Source of the DNA: Aquimarina sp. BL5
GTDB lineage: Bacteria; Bacteroidota; Bacteroidia; Flavobacteriales; Flavobacteriaceae
Length of the DNA: 64,000 nt
NCBI RefSeq assembly: GCF_003443675.1
Contig: NZ_CP031963.1
Location: 186,001 to 250,000 of the forward strand
Reading direction: 5' to 3'
Part shown: piece after piece, positions 1 through 8,857 of the stretch
Layout of the letters: each line of letters starts with the position of its first letter
Numbering within the stretch: the first letter of the stretch is position 1
The notes under the pieces: model-generated
Database searches by the model: none
What the model saw: only the letters and a program-made list of their open reading frames with translations
Told to the model about the DNA's origin: nothing
Made by a program: the position numbers and the translations under genes

Positions 1-198
1 TTTTTTATCTTCATTCATGTAGTATGCTTTTAAAGAACCTTTTATTACATAAAATAATTTATGCCTTTTTTGTCCTTCACTTACTATTTGCTCTCCTTTT
101 CTATATTCAATTATTTTACTATTAACTTCCCAATTGGATATTGTTAATTTGTTAAGACTGCAATAATTCAATGCTATTTTATTTATTATTTCAATCAA
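1..198 (-). CDS. Crp/Fnr-family regulator, N-terminal part (cut by window edge)
   Basis: Reading the minus strand from a TTG at 198 gives an open frame that runs off the left edge. It contains IIEYRKGEQIVSEGQKRHK followed by LFYVIKGSLKAYYMNED, the typical beta-roll of a cyclic-nucleotide-binding-like domain, where a short N-terminal helix is followed by KGE...EGQ and then G-S-L-K. Bacteroidota carry many Crp/Fnr-like regulators of this shape, usually about 190 aa, and most do not bind cAMP. Only about 66 residues are visible and the DNA-binding domain would lie outside the window. The start is uncertain: an in-frame stop lies two codons upstream of the TTG and no ATG is available. It follows an attC-like repeat, so it could be part of the same cassette-like array. 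Confidence 0.7.
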   Translation of the reverse strand, partial: MIEIINKIALNYCSLNKLTISNWEVNSKIIEYRKGEQIVSEGQKRHKLFYVIKGSLKAYYMNEDKK

Positions 199-220
199 TC
201 TTTAGTTCGCTTTAATTGTG

Positions 221-295
221 TATAACGTCTCTTATATGCTGCGTTTTCTACTCGAGGAGAGCAAATGAAATATACAAATTGTTGTGTGTAGTTTT
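221..295 (-). repeat. attC-like 75-bp repeat, copy A
   Basis: This 75-bp stretch matches the one at 1433-1507 at all but about 12 positions. On the minus strand it starts just after the stop codon of the gene at 298-891. The ends are complementary (ACAACAATTTGTAT against ATATAAGAGACGTTAT, with one mismatch and wobbles), and the centre folds as CTCgagGAG. Copy B has CCCgaaGGG at the same place, so two stem pairs have changed together. The YAACAATTYGT...CGTTRTA arrangement resembles integron attC sites. Attribution to integrons is inference. Confidence 0.6.
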
Positions 296-297
296 CT

Positions 298-891
298 TTA
301 TTTTAAACTAATCCAACGTTGGATTTCCATTTTTATTTTTTCTAGCTCTTCGGTAATAACAAATTCTTCGTCTTTCTTTTTCTCTTCTCTTAAGTTTATT
401 AGTTTTTCATATATCGGATAAAATTCCATTGAAGTTTTTAAGTAAAATCTATCTTTTAAGTATATAAGTATTTTGTTAATAGCTCTTTGTATTTTGTTTT
501 CTTTTAAAAGATTTTGAATATCATTTATAACTGTTTTTGAGATGTTAAATTCATCCCAGTGTTTAATATTATCGAGAAAAGAGTCAGTTGATAGTATTAA
601 TCTACAGCCTTCTTGCTTTTTTAGTAGAAAGGAAAGACATTCTATTTTTTCGTCTAAAGGCATTTTACAAGTGGTATCGTTTTCCAATAAATCTCTCAAT
701 TTTTGACCTAGTTCATAACCTGTGCCAAAACCGATATAATATTCAGTTCCAGGTAATGTGTAATATTCTGGCATTTTCAACTCATTTAGGCCATTGTCTA
801 TCATAAATCTAGTGATATCAACTGAGTTATTTAAACCTTTTATACGTCCGTCAACTATTCCTTTACTAGTAGGATGAAACATTCCTCCCAT
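298..891 (-). CDS. Hypothetical protein, 197 aa
   Basis: I do not recognise this family. The protein is soluble-looking with no signal peptide or membrane segment. It is rich in Lys, Glu and Leu, and the last third (KEEKKKDEEFVITEELEKIK-like composition) is charged and probably helical. A start at the fourth residue, MFHPTSKG, is as plausible as the first ATG. It lies 89 bp downstream of the 142-aa gene at 981-1409 in the same direction, and its stop codon is followed within 2 bp by an attC-like repeat. Position between two such repeats suggests that these two genes could have travelled together as a cassette. No function can be assigned. Confidence 0.6.
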   Translation of the reverse strand: MGGMFHPTSKGIVDGRIKGLNNSVDITRFMIDNGLNELKMPEYYTLPGTEYYIGFGTGYELGQKLRDLLENDTTCKMPLDEKIECLSFLLKKQEGCRLILSTDSFLDNIKHWDEFNISKTVINDIQNLLKENKIQRAINKILIYLKDRFYLKTSMEFYPIYEKLINLREEKKKDEEFVITEELEKIKMEIQRWISLK

Positions 892-980
892 ATTATATTT
901 TTCTAATTAAGTCTGTTTTAATCTTGACTAATATCAAGTTTTATTTCTGATATACAGTTAATTATATTTTTAGAAATTTG

Positions 981-1409
981 TCAATTTTCTCTCAAGGTAA
1001 ACTCTCCATTTAATTTACTCAAAATCAAATCACCAAATGTCAAATCCTTTTTACAGTTTGTTCTATCATAAAGAGTATTGTCAATTTTCTTGTATGTCTT
1101 AATCGAAATATGTTTTATTAAAAGATTATTGATTATCAGTACAGGCAACTTAAAAACTCCAAGTATGAATGTTTTAAATCCAACAAGCTCTCCCTCAGAG
1201 TCAAAGTGTTTGTCGTATTCAAACTTTTCAAAATTCAAATCATATTTTTCAATAAATTCAATCAAGAGGAAATAATTATCATCTCCCCATAATTTTAAAT
1301 CTTCAACAATTTTTGTATTTAGACTATTTATTTTCTCACCAGAAGCGTGTTCAAGAAATTTTTTCACCTCCAAATAAGTTTCTTTTAATTCAGTGTATTT
1401 AAATTTCAT
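981..1409 (-). CDS. Hypothetical protein, 142 aa
   Basis: Unrecognised small protein beginning MKFKYTELKETYLEVKKFLE. It is charged, lacks a signal peptide and has one hydrophobic stretch near residues 85-105 (FILGVFKLPVLIINNLLIK) that could be a buried beta-alpha unit rather than a membrane span. Its start codon lies 23 bp after the end of attC-like repeat B, the position expected for the first ORF of an integron cassette. The following gene (298-891) is on the same strand 89 bp further on. The plus-strand ORF across it is a shadow. No function can be assigned. Confidence 0.6.
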   Translation of the reverse strand: MKFKYTELKETYLEVKKFLEHASGEKINSLNTKIVEDLKLWGDDNYFLLIEFIEKYDLNFEKFEYDKHFDSEGELVGFKTFILGVFKLPVLIINNLLIKHISIKTYKKIDNTLYDRTNCKKDLTFGDLILSKLNGEFTLREN

Positions 1410-1432
1410 AATTGCTATTTTTGGTAGTGCAT

Positions 1433-1507
1433 TACAACGTCTCTTGTATGGTGCGTTTGCTTCCCGAAGGGAGCATATGTAATATACAAATTGTTGTATG
1501 TAGTTTT
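1433..1507 (-). repeat. attC-like 75-bp repeat, copy B
   Basis: Second copy of the repeat at 221-295. On the minus strand it overlaps the TAA of the TPR gene (1506-1508) by two bases. The outer arms ACAAC/GTTGT and TTGTAT/ATACAA pair perfectly, separated by an unpaired GTCTC/ATT bulge. The centre is GCTtCCC gaa GGGAGC, a stem with one extra T. Bulges inside an imperfect palindrome are a hallmark of attC sites, which fold as single strands. Confidence 0.6.
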
Positions 1508-2294
1508 ATTCTTGGGAATTAATTTTCAATAATTTTTCATTCGCATTTTCCCAACCCGCATTTTTTGCCCTTTCATAATATTCTTTCGCCTTGACCAAAT
1601 CCCCTTTGATTCTATACAAATCTCCACCCTCATTTAAAATTTCAGGCTCATAAGGAAACGCTTCAAGGATCTTTTCAATCATCTTAATACACCCAGTAAT
1701 ATTATCTGTTCGTTTATAAAACTCTTTTAATTTACCTGTTGAATCTCCGGACTTTTTTTCAAGATTAGCCCCTATAAGATAACTTTCCTCAGCTTTATCG
1801 ATTAGGCCTTTTTTTTCTAATATCTTACCTTTTATAGAATGTAAATAAGGGTTTTTAGGTGTAATTTCAAGAGCCGTATTAATATCTTTAAATGCAAGAT
1901 CATATTTTTCATTTCTTAGATTAAATATAGCCATGTTCCAATAGAGATCTGGACTTTTTGGAGTTAATTCAATTTGTTTTTTCAGATTCTCAATACCAAT
2001 TTTTTCATTTCCAGTAGAGCATTGACAAACTCCTAATAAAAAATGTATGTTGTAAGCTTTTGAATCTAATTTATATACTTTTTCTAAGTCCGCTAATGCC
2101 TTATCCCATTGAAATATATCTATGTATAAAGAGCCCCTTGAATATAAACTAGGAATATGATCATTAAATTTCTCTATCGCTTTAGTATAGAGTTTGATTG
2201 CATTATCTATTTTCCCTTTTTTATACTCCTCATGCCCCAATTTAAACAGATGTTTAGCATTTGTTTTTGAAAAGTGTTTTTTAAAAATATTCAC
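1506..2294 (-). CDS. Tetratricopeptide-repeat protein, 262 aa
   Basis: Soluble protein made almost wholly of TPR helices. The first repeat (about residues 14-47, LGHEEYKKGKIDNAIKLYTK) has the classic G-Y-G-A spacing, followed by units around 48-81, 82-115, 116-149 and 150-170. A less regular linker follows, then two more units near 195-255. TPR arrays act as protein-binding scaffolds, so no enzymatic role is implied. No signal peptide is present, so a cytoplasmic location is expected. It is transcribed on the minus strand with no close upstream partner. Its stop codon overlaps attC-like repeat B, so it may be either a cassette gene or the chromosomal gene next to the array. Confidence 0.8.
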   Translation of the reverse strand: MNIFKKHFSKTNAKHLFKLGHEEYKKGKIDNAIKLYTKAIEKFNDHIPSLYSRGSLYIDIFQWDKALADLEKVYKLDSKAYNIHFLLGVCQCSTGNEKIGIENLKKQIELTPKSPDLYWNMAIFNLRNEKYDLAFKDINTALEITPKNPYLHSIKGKILEKKGLIDKAEESYLIGANLEKKSGDSTGKLKEFYKRTDNITGCIKMIEKILEAFPYEPEILNEGGDLYRIKGDLVKAKEYYERAKNAGWENANEKLLKINSQE

Positions 2295-2489
2295 TTAGTA
2301 TTTACATTTTGGTTAATTACATATAACACGCGAATATAGGATACATGCCCTATATATCTTTAGTTATAACCGTTTACAACCGTATAATAGAAGATTAATT
2401 CTATGGTTGTGATTATTCTTTATTAAAGAAACATATAATTCTCAAATTAAAAAAGAATCAAATAAAATGTTTTTTGACGACAAACATTT

Positions 2490-4790
2490 TTAGTTTAGAT
2501 TTTTTTTCAAAATAGCATAGACCAATTCTTTAGACATAGGTTTTCCTATGGCTTTAGTTCTGACTGTTTCAAAAGAACATCTAAAATCACAACCATTTTT
2601 AAATTCACTACATCCATAAGCTGTTTTACCTTTAAGGATATATCCGTTACTGCATTTAGGACAAGGCATTTGATCAGTTGTTGTATCCGATGTTGGAGTG
2701 GGAGAAGCTTTCTTTGGTTCTAAAAGTATTTTAAAATCGGTATCAAAACGCAACAACCCTTCTGCAGAACCTGCATCAGTTTTGAACCCTTTTAGATTAA
2801 CAGTACATCCTTTTTTCAATAAGCGGATATATTGTTTTTCGGATATTTTCTTATTTAGATAGCTAAAAGGTAATTGAAAATCACATCCTTCTTTAAACGT
2901 GCTACAACCATATGCAGACTTTCCTTTTAGGATCTTTCCTTTGTTACATTTTGGGCATGATTCTGTAGTGATTCCGGAAGCCTTTTTTATTACTTTTTTT
3001 TGTTTTTGAGTAGTAGTATGAGATATATTGGCTCTTACTTTTTCGGTTCTCACTTCATAAACCAAATGATCTACCATTTGTTTCATGTTTTTTATAAACG
3101 CTCCTGCATTAAAAGTACCTTTCTCAATCTCCTTTAGTTGCTTTTCCCATCTTCCGGTTAATTCGGCAGAAGTCAGTAGTTTGTTTTGTATGGTGTCAAT
3201 TAGTTGAATACCAGTATTTGTGGGTAGGATTTGCTTTTTATTTCGCTCTATATACTTACGCTTAAAAAGTGTTTCTATAATATTTGCTCTGGTGGAAGGT
3301 CTTCCAATACCGTTTTCCTTCATCAATTCTCGCATCTCATCATCATCAACTTGTTTACCAGCTGTTTCCATAGCTCTAAGCAAGGTAGCTTCCGTAAACT
3401 GTTTAGGAGGTTTGGTTTCTTTTTCTAGAAAAGAAGGTTCGTGAGGCCCTTTTTCTCCTTTTACAAAGACAGGAAGAATTCCAGTTTCTTTTTTATTAGG
3501 TGCATTAGGATTTTCAAAAACAACGCGCCATCCTTTTTCTAAAATCACTTTACCAGTTGTTTTAAAAGAGACAGTATCCGCCTTTCCAATCACAGTGGTA
3601 TTTGCAACCTTACAATCATCATAGAAAACAGCTATAAAACGTTTTGTAATAATATCATATACCTGTTTTTGATTGTATTGCAGGTTCATTTGTTCTCCAG
3701 TAGGAATAATTGCGTGGTGATCTGTGACTTTTTTGTCATTAAAAACTTTGGCAGATTTTTTAATCTTTTTACCTAACAACGGTTTTGTTAGCGTATTATA
3801 ATCTGTTAGTTTTTCTAGAATTCCTGGAACTTTAGGATATACATCATTTGGTAAAAAAGTCGTATCCACTCTAGGATAGGTAACTACCTTTTGTTCATAT
3901 AACTTCTGAACAATTTTTAAGGTTTCATCTGCAGAAAATCCAAACTTTGTATTACAATATACTTGTAATCCTGTAAGGTCAAATAATTTTGGTGCATATT
4001 CTTTCCCATCTTTTTTAGTAATAGAAACAATCTCAAAATCACTTTCTTTTACCTTATTGGCTAACAATTCGCCATCTTCTTTTTTTAAGAAACGTCCTTC
4101 TTCATAACTAAACAATGTATCTCTATATAATGTCTGCAGTTCCCAGTAGGGCTGTGGTTTAAAGTTTAGGATCTCCTTATATCGATTTACTACCATTGCC
4201 AAACTAGGAGTTTGCACTCTTCCTATGGATAATACTTGCTTATATCCACCGTGTTTCACTGTATATAATCTGGTAGCATTCATTCCTAATAACCAATCAC
4301 CAATTGCTCTAGAGAAGCCCGCGTAATATAAATTATCATATTGCTCAGATGGTTTTAGATTATTAAACCCTTCTTTTATCGCTTCAGTAGTTAGTGAGGA
4401 AATCCATAAACGTTGTATTTCTCCAGTATAACCAGCTTGATGAATCACCCATCGTTGTATCAATTCTCCTTCTTGTCCTGCATCACCACAATTGATTATC
4501 AAAGTAGCTTTATCAAACAGGGACTTTACAATATTAAATTGTTTTTGAATCCCTTGATTATCCACCACCTTGGTTTTAAACTTTTCCGGAAGCATAGGCA
4601 GATTATTCAGATCCCAACTTTTCCAATACGGTTTGTAGTCATTAGGTTCATATAAAGTACATAAGTGTCCAAAAGTATAGGTAACCGCATATCCATTTCC
4701 TTCATAATAACCATCACGCTTTGTATTAGCTCCCAGAACGGTAGCAATTTCTCGTGCAACACTTGGTTTTTCGGCTATACAAACCTTCAT
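2490..4790 (-). CDS. topB: DNA topoisomerase III
   Basis: Type IA topoisomerase, which relaxes negative supercoils and decatenates recombination intermediates by cutting one strand. The N-terminal TOPRIM domain starts MKVCIAEKPSVAREIA and carries CGDAGQEGELI at residues 101-111. This departs from the common DADREGE form, but as I recall it is the usual version in Bacteroidota. The GRVQTPSL motif is at 190-197 and the catalytic tyrosine is Tyr305 in VVTYPRVDT. The C-terminus has two topoisomerase zinc-ribbon-like repeats, CPKCNKGKILKGKSAYGC from 612 and CPKCSNGYILKGKTAYGC from 710. At 766 aa it is a full-length enzyme. It is a lone gene, divergent from the aminotransferase gene. Plasmid-borne relatives exist, but nothing else here suggests a conjugative element. 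Confidence 0.95.
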   Translation of the reverse strand: MKVCIAEKPSVAREIATVLGANTKRDGYYEGNGYAVTYTFGHLCTLYEPNDYKPYWKSWDLNNLPMLPEKFKTKVVDNQGIQKQFNIVKSLFDKATLIINCGDAGQEGELIQRWVIHQAGYTGEIQRLWISSLTTEAIKEGFNNLKPSEQYDNLYYAGFSRAIGDWLLGMNATRLYTVKHGGYKQVLSIGRVQTPSLAMVVNRYKEILNFKPQPYWELQTLYRDTLFSYEEGRFLKKEDGELLANKVKESDFEIVSITKKDGKEYAPKLFDLTGLQVYCNTKFGFSADETLKIVQKLYEQKVVTYPRVDTTFLPNDVYPKVPGILEKLTDYNTLTKPLLGKKIKKSAKVFNDKKVTDHHAIIPTGEQMNLQYNQKQVYDIITKRFIAVFYDDCKVANTTVIGKADTVSFKTTGKVILEKGWRVVFENPNAPNKKETGILPVFVKGEKGPHEPSFLEKETKPPKQFTEATLLRAMETAGKQVDDDEMRELMKENGIGRPSTRANIIETLFKRKYIERNKKQILPTNTGIQLIDTIQNKLLTSAELTGRWEKQLKEIEKGTFNAGAFIKNMKQMVDHLVYEVRTEKVRANISHTTTQKQKKVIKKASGITTESCPKCNKGKILKGKSAYGCSTFKEGCDFQLPFSYLNKKISEKQYIRLLKKGCTVNLKGFKTDAGSAEGLLRFDTDFKILLEPKKASPTPTSDTTTDQMPCPKCSNGYILKGKTAYGCSEFKNGCDFRCSFETVRTKAIGKPMSKELVYAILKKNLN

Positions 4791-4881
4791 GAATAATGCT
4801 CTTTATTATAGAGGTGAAAATTAAGGAATTTAAAATAAAAATGAAGACTATCATTATCGAGTATATCACGTTTTAGTTTGC

Positions 4882-4897
4882 CAAGATCACGATCTTG
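4882..4897. promoter_or_regulatory. 16-bp palindrome in divergent topB/aminotransferase region
   Basis: CAAGATC-AC-GATCTTG is a perfect 7+7 palindrome about 50 bp upstream of the aminotransferase ATG, within the 157-bp divergent intergenic region. It could be an operator for a dimeric regulator. No regulator can be named, and chance occurrence cannot be excluded. Confidence 0.3.
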
Positions 4898-4947
4898 ATA
4901 GGAAAACTACTAGATATCAGTCAGTTTTGTATAAAACCTTTAACGAT

Positions 4948-6108
4948 ATGAATACACCAGGATTTAATAGAAGAAAATTTTTACAACTAGGAAGCACTAT
5001 TGCAGTAGCAAGTGCCGTAACGCCGATAGCATATGGAGCTTCTCTATTTAAGGATGATGCTTTAGAATTTTCTAAAGAAAATGAGAGTCTCAGATTATTC
5101 TCTAATGAAAATCCCTACGGACCTTCTCCAAAAGTATTAGATACAATTACTAAGCATACCAATCGAGTTAACAGATACGCATCTTTTCATACATATGATA
5201 CTAATCATCTGAAAAAGATGATTGCAGAGCGTAATAATATTAAAGAAGATCAGGTGATTTTAGGACATGGTTCGTTTGAGATATTATGTATGCTCACCAG
5301 AACCTTTGGCAAAGAACAAAACAGTATTATCGTTCCAGCTACCACATTTAATGTTACAGCCGCTTTTGCAGATAGAATATTTGATCATAAAGTAAAGAGA
5401 ATGCTACTTAATCAAGCGATGAATATTGACTTAGAAGCTACCAAAAAAGCTGTAACTAAGGATACAAAACTGGTATATATCTGTAATCCTAATAACCCTA
5501 CCGGAAAAGCATTACCTGCTGCTGAACTAATATCTTTTTGTAAAGAAGTTGCTTCATCGACATGTACAGTAGCCATAGATGAAGCATATATAGAATTAAT
5601 GAATCCTTCTGACACACCAGACACCATAAAATTATTAAGAGAAAATCACAATGTTTTAATTATTAGAACTTTCTCTAAAGCATATGGCTTAGCGGGTTTA
5701 CGTGTGGGATATGCGATGGGATCCGCAGAAACCATCGCCCTATTGAATCACGAGCATTATAATTTTAGTGGGCTTATTGCCAATCCCGGAGTAGTAGCCG
5801 CCATAACCGCCTTAGAAGATACTTCTTATGTTGATGAATATCGAAAAAAGAATTCTGAAGTAAGAACTTACGTAGAAAAAAGCTTAGATACTCGTAGTAT
5901 AAAATATGTAAATAGCAGTACTAATTTTATACTAATGGATGTAAAAGATGCTAAACGTTTTAGGTCCGAATTAAAACCATTTGGCTTTGCTATAATTCCT
6001 GGTGGAGGAAAACATTATCCTACTTGGGCAAGGATTAGTATTGGTAGATTAGAAGAAATGAATAGTTTCTTAAAAGTTCTAGATGGAATGAATTGGTTAA
6101 AAGCCTAA
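4948..6108 (+). CDS. Tat-exported PLP aminotransferase, HisC-like
   Basis: Fold-type I aminotransferase, related to histidinol-phosphate aminotransferases. With the ATG at 4948 the protein has 386 aa. An in-frame TTG seven codons earlier is less likely. The N-terminus FNRRKFLQLGSTIAVASA is a twin-arginine signal, so a folded, cofactor-loaded enzyme is probably exported. Family motifs visible are LFSNENPYGPSP (substrate loop), NPNNPTG at 180-186, DEAY at 211-214, and the PLP lysine, Lys244, in FSKAYGLAGLRVGY. Tat-targeted HisC-like enzymes occur in Bacteroidota, but their substrate is not known to me. There are no his genes nearby, so histidine biosynthesis is unlikely. Confidence 0.85.
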   Translation: MNTPGFNRRKFLQLGSTIAVASAVTPIAYGASLFKDDALEFSKENESLRLFSNENPYGPSPKVLDTITKHTNRVNRYASFHTYDTNHLKKMIAERNNIKEDQVILGHGSFEILCMLTRTFGKEQNSIIVPATTFNVTAAFADRIFDHKVKRMLLNQAMNIDLEATKKAVTKDTKLVYICNPNNPTGKALPAAELISFCKEVASSTCTVAIDEAYIELMNPSDTPDTIKLLRENHNVLIIRTFSKAYGLAGLRVGYAMGSAETIALLNHEHYNFSGLIANPGVVAAITALEDTSYVDEYRKKNSEVRTYVEKSLDTRSIKYVNSSTNFILMDVKDAKRFRSELKPFGFAIIPGGGKHYPTWARISIGRLEEMNSFLKVLDGMNWLKA

Positions 6109-6228
6109 ATACGTTGAAAATAATCATAGTGTAAAAAAAGAGTTTGAAATCTGAAAGAGTTACAATTTTTAGGAAATAAAGGATGGTTTTTCTATCAAAT
6201 TACTAGCATGTTTTTAAAGATTAACAAG

Positions 6229-6236
6229 TACATTTG
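6229..6236 (+). promoter_or_regulatory. Candidate -7 box for aroC
   Basis: TACATTTG matches the Bacteroidota -7 consensus TAnnTTTG and ends 17 bp before the aroC ATG. No clear TTTG -33 element is seen at the right distance, so the call is tentative. Confidence 0.4.
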
Positions 6237-6253
6237 TTGAAAATTGTTTTTTA

Positions 6254-7318
6254 ATGGCAGGAAATACATTTGGAAACCTATTTAAGGTAACCACTTTTGG
6301 AGAATCACATGGAGTAGCAATTGGTGGAATCATTGATGGATGCCCATCTGGAGTACAATTAAATCTTGAAGCGATACAGGCTGAATTAGATCGTCGTAAA
6401 CCTGGTCAATCGGCTATTGTTACGCAACGTAAAGAACCAGATACTGTAGAGTTTTATTCAGGAATTTTCGAAGGAGTTACTACAGGAACTCCCATAGGTT
6501 TTGTTATTAAAAATGCCAATCAAAAATCAAAAGACTATTCTCATATAAAAGATTCATATAGGCCTTCACATGCCGATTATACCTATGACCAGAAGTATGG
6601 TGTTAGGGATTATCGTGGTGGTGGGCGTTCATCTGCTAGAGAAACAGCGAGTAGAGTAGTAGCTGGTGCTATTGCAAAACAGGTGTTATCTGAATTAACA
6701 TTTAATGCATATGTAAGTGGTGTAGGAGCTATTAAATTAGAAAAACCACATACTGAACTTGATTTTTCATTGACAGAAAGTAATATTGTTCGTTGTCCAG
6801 ATACAGAGAAAGCTGCAGAGATGGAACAATATATTAAACAGATTAGGAAAGAGGGAGATACCGTAGGAGGAGTAGTGAGTTGTGCGATTTCTGGAGTTCC
6901 AGTTGGATTGGGAGAACCTGTTTTTGATAAACTACACGCAGAATTAGGAAAAGCTATGCTTTCGATCAATGCGGTAAAAGGTTTTGAATATGGTAGTGGT
7001 TTTGCTGGAGCTGAGCTAAAAGGTAGTCAGCACAATGATTTATTTAATGCTGACGGAACCACCAAAACCAATCTTTCCGGAGGAATACAAGGAGGTATTT
7101 CTAATGGAATGGACATCTATTTTAATGTAGCCTTTAAACCTGTGGCTACCATTATGCAAGATCAAGAAACGATTGATAAAGAAGGTAATATAGTAAATAT
7201 GCAAGGTAAAGGTAGACATGACCCTTGTGTAGTACCAAGAGCTGTTCCTATTGTAGAAGCTATGGCTGCCTTGGTTTTAGTGGATTATTGGTTAATGAAT
7301 CGTACGATTAAAAAATAG
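6254..7318 (+). CDS. aroC: Chorismate synthase
   Basis: Catalyses the last step of the shikimate pathway: anti-elimination of phosphate from 5-enolpyruvylshikimate-3-phosphate to chorismate, using reduced FMN. The 354-aa length is normal. Signature regions are TTFGESHG at 13-20 and [12 protein letters not shown] at 120-131, plus the C-terminal [15 protein letters not shown], all intact. It stands alone, as in many Bacteroidota; other aro genes are not in the window. A candidate promoter lies just upstream and a hairpin terminator follows the stop codon, so it is probably monocistronic. Confidence 0.97.
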   Translation: MAGNTFGNLFKVTTFGESHGVAIGGIIDGCPSGVQLNLEAIQAELDRRKPGQSAIVTQRKEPDTVEFYSGIFEGVTTGTPIGFVIKNANQKSKDYSHIKDSYRPSHADYTYDQKYGVRDYRGGGRSSARETASRVVAGAIAKQVLSELTFNAYVSGVGAIKLEKPHTELDFSLTESNIVRCPDTEKAAEMEQYIKQIRKEGDTVGGVVSCAISGVPVGLGEPVFDKLHAELGKAMLSINAVKGFEYGSGFAGAELKGSQHNDLFNADGTTKTNLSGGIQGGISNGMDIYFNVAFKPVATIMQDQETIDKEGNIVNMQGKGRHDPCVVPRAVPIVEAMAALVLVDYWLMNRTIKK

Positions 7319-7342
7319 AGATTCAAAATATAGTTAATGTTG

Positions 7343-7373
7343 CGGTAATCTGAATAAGGTTACCGTTTTTTTG
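7343..7373 (+). terminator. Terminator after aroC
   Basis: CGGTAATC and GGTTACCG pair around a 7-base loop and are followed by a run of seven T. It starts 25 bp after the aroC stop. Confidence 0.7.
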
Positions 7374-7424
7374 TTTTTAATTTATATCTTCGACTTTTTG
7401 TATTCAGAAAATTAGATAATTCAC

Positions 7425-8747
7425 ATGAAGAAACTTGCACTGCATTGGCAAATAATGATCGGAATGATCGCTGGGATATTATTCGGATTTTTAATGACTC
7501 AGTTTTCCTGGGGAAAAGGATTTACAGGTGATTGGATCGCTCCTTTAGGAACTATTTTTGTAAACCTTCTGAAGTTAATTGCGGTTCCTCTAATTCTTGC
7601 TTCTTTAATAAAAGGGATTTCAGATTTAAAGGATATTTCAAAATTTAAAAAAATTGGGGGTAGAACTATTATCATTTATGTTCTTACAACAGTAATTGCT
7701 ATTACTATTGGTTTATTACTTGTAAATGTAATGAAACCAGGAAATGGAATTACTCCTGAAACTATTGAAAAACTGACAACTGAATATGCAAGTAGTGCAA
7801 AAATATCAGAGCGTATTGCAGAGGCAGGAAGACAAAAAGAAAGCGGACCATTACAATTTGTGGTAGATATGGTACCGCAGAATGCCATAAAAGCAATGAG
7901 CGATAATAAGATGATGCTACAAGTTATATTTTTCGCTATTTTCTTGGGAATAAGTATGTTATTGATTAAAGAAGAACAGTCAAATCCTTTAAAGAAGTTT
8001 TTTGATAGTTTAAATGAAGTAGTCTTAAAAATGGTCGATTTAATTATGCTTACAGCTCCTTTTGCTGTATTTGCATTATTGGCTAATGTAGTAGTTACTT
8101 CGGATGATCCAGATATATTGTTAGCCTTATTACGATATGCAGGAGTTGTAGTATTTGGTTTAGCACTTATGATAGTGTTTTACTGTATTTTAGTTTCTGT
8201 GATTACTAAAAAACCTCCTTTCTGGTTCTTAAAACAGATTAGTCCGGCGCAATTGTTAGCGTTTTCCACAAGTTCTAGTGCAGCGACTTTACCAGTAACC
8301 ATGGAAAGAGTCGAAGAACATATTGGTGTAGATAAGGAAGTATCGAGTTTTGTATTACCTGTTGGAGCAACCATTAATATGGATGGAACCAGTTTATATC
8401 AAGCTGTAGCATCGGTATTTATTATGCAGGTATTGTGGCCAGAAGGATTAACATTTAGCAATCAAATTACTATTGTGTTAACAGCTTTATTAGCTTCTAT
8501 TGGTTCTGCCGCTGTTCCTGGTGCAGGAATGGTAATGTTAGTAATTGTTTTAGAAGCAATTGGTTTTCCATCGGATAAATTACCAATTGGATTGGCGTTA
8601 ATTTTCGCGGTTGATAGACCACTAGATATGTTACGAACCACTGTTAATGTAACTGGAGATGCTACGGTGGCTATGATCGTTGCTAAGTCTGTTGGTAAAC
8701 TAGGAGATCCTAAAGTAAAAGATTGGGATGACCATTATGAAGGATAG
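7425..8747 (+). CDS. Dicarboxylate/amino acid:cation symporter (DAACS family)
   Basis: Secondary transporter of the GltP/DctA family, importing glutamate, aspartate or C4-dicarboxylates with Na+ or H+. It has 440 aa and many hydrophobic spans, beginning with an N-terminal helix (residues 7-27). The family signatures are present: the serine-rich re-entrant loop FSTSSSAATLPVTMERV, the INMDGTSLY motif in TM7, and VPGAGMVMLVIVLEAIG in the second re-entrant hairpin. The C-terminal DRPLDMLRTTVNVTGD carries the conserved Asp, Arg and Asn that contact substrate and cation. The exact substrate cannot be read from the sequence. It is flanked by hairpin terminators, so is probably transcribed alone. Confidence 0.93.
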   Translation: MKKLALHWQIMIGMIAGILFGFLMTQFSWGKGFTGDWIAPLGTIFVNLLKLIAVPLILASLIKGISDLKDISKFKKIGGRTIIIYVLTTVIAITIGLLLVNVMKPGNGITPETIEKLTTEYASSAKISERIAEAGRQKESGPLQFVVDMVPQNAIKAMSDNKMMLQVIFFAIFLGISMLLIKEEQSNPLKKFFDSLNEVVLKMVDLIMLTAPFAVFALLANVVVTSDDPDILLALLRYAGVVVFGLALMIVFYCILVSVITKKPPFWFLKQISPAQLLAFSTSSSAATLPVTMERVEEHIGVDKEVSSFVLPVGATINMDGTSLYQAVASVFIMQVLWPEGLTFSNQITIVLTALLASIGSAAVPGAGMVMLVIVLEAIGFPSDKLPIGLALIFAVDRPLDMLRTTVNVTGDATVAMIVAKSVGKLGDPKVKDWDDHYEG

Positions 8748-8801
8748 TTTATTCTTTATGAACTAATCTGTTATTGTTTTTCTAAAATTCAATCCTTTTT
8801 A

Positions 8802-8824
8802 CCTAATTTACAATTAGGGTTTTT
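8802..8824 (+). terminator. Terminator after the symporter gene
   Basis: CCTAATT and AATTAGG pair around a 3-base loop and lead into GGTTTTT, 55 bp after the symporter stop. The stem is short and AT-rich. Confidence 0.5.
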
Positions 8825-8857
8825 ACCTTTAATGCGAATTGATTAATCAAGCTCGGC

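Noticed and set aside
2490..4790. DAGQEGE in TopB as a broken catalytic site
   Set aside because: DADREGE is the textbook form, but I recall this form as usual for Bacteroidota TopB, and the rest of the enzyme is intact.
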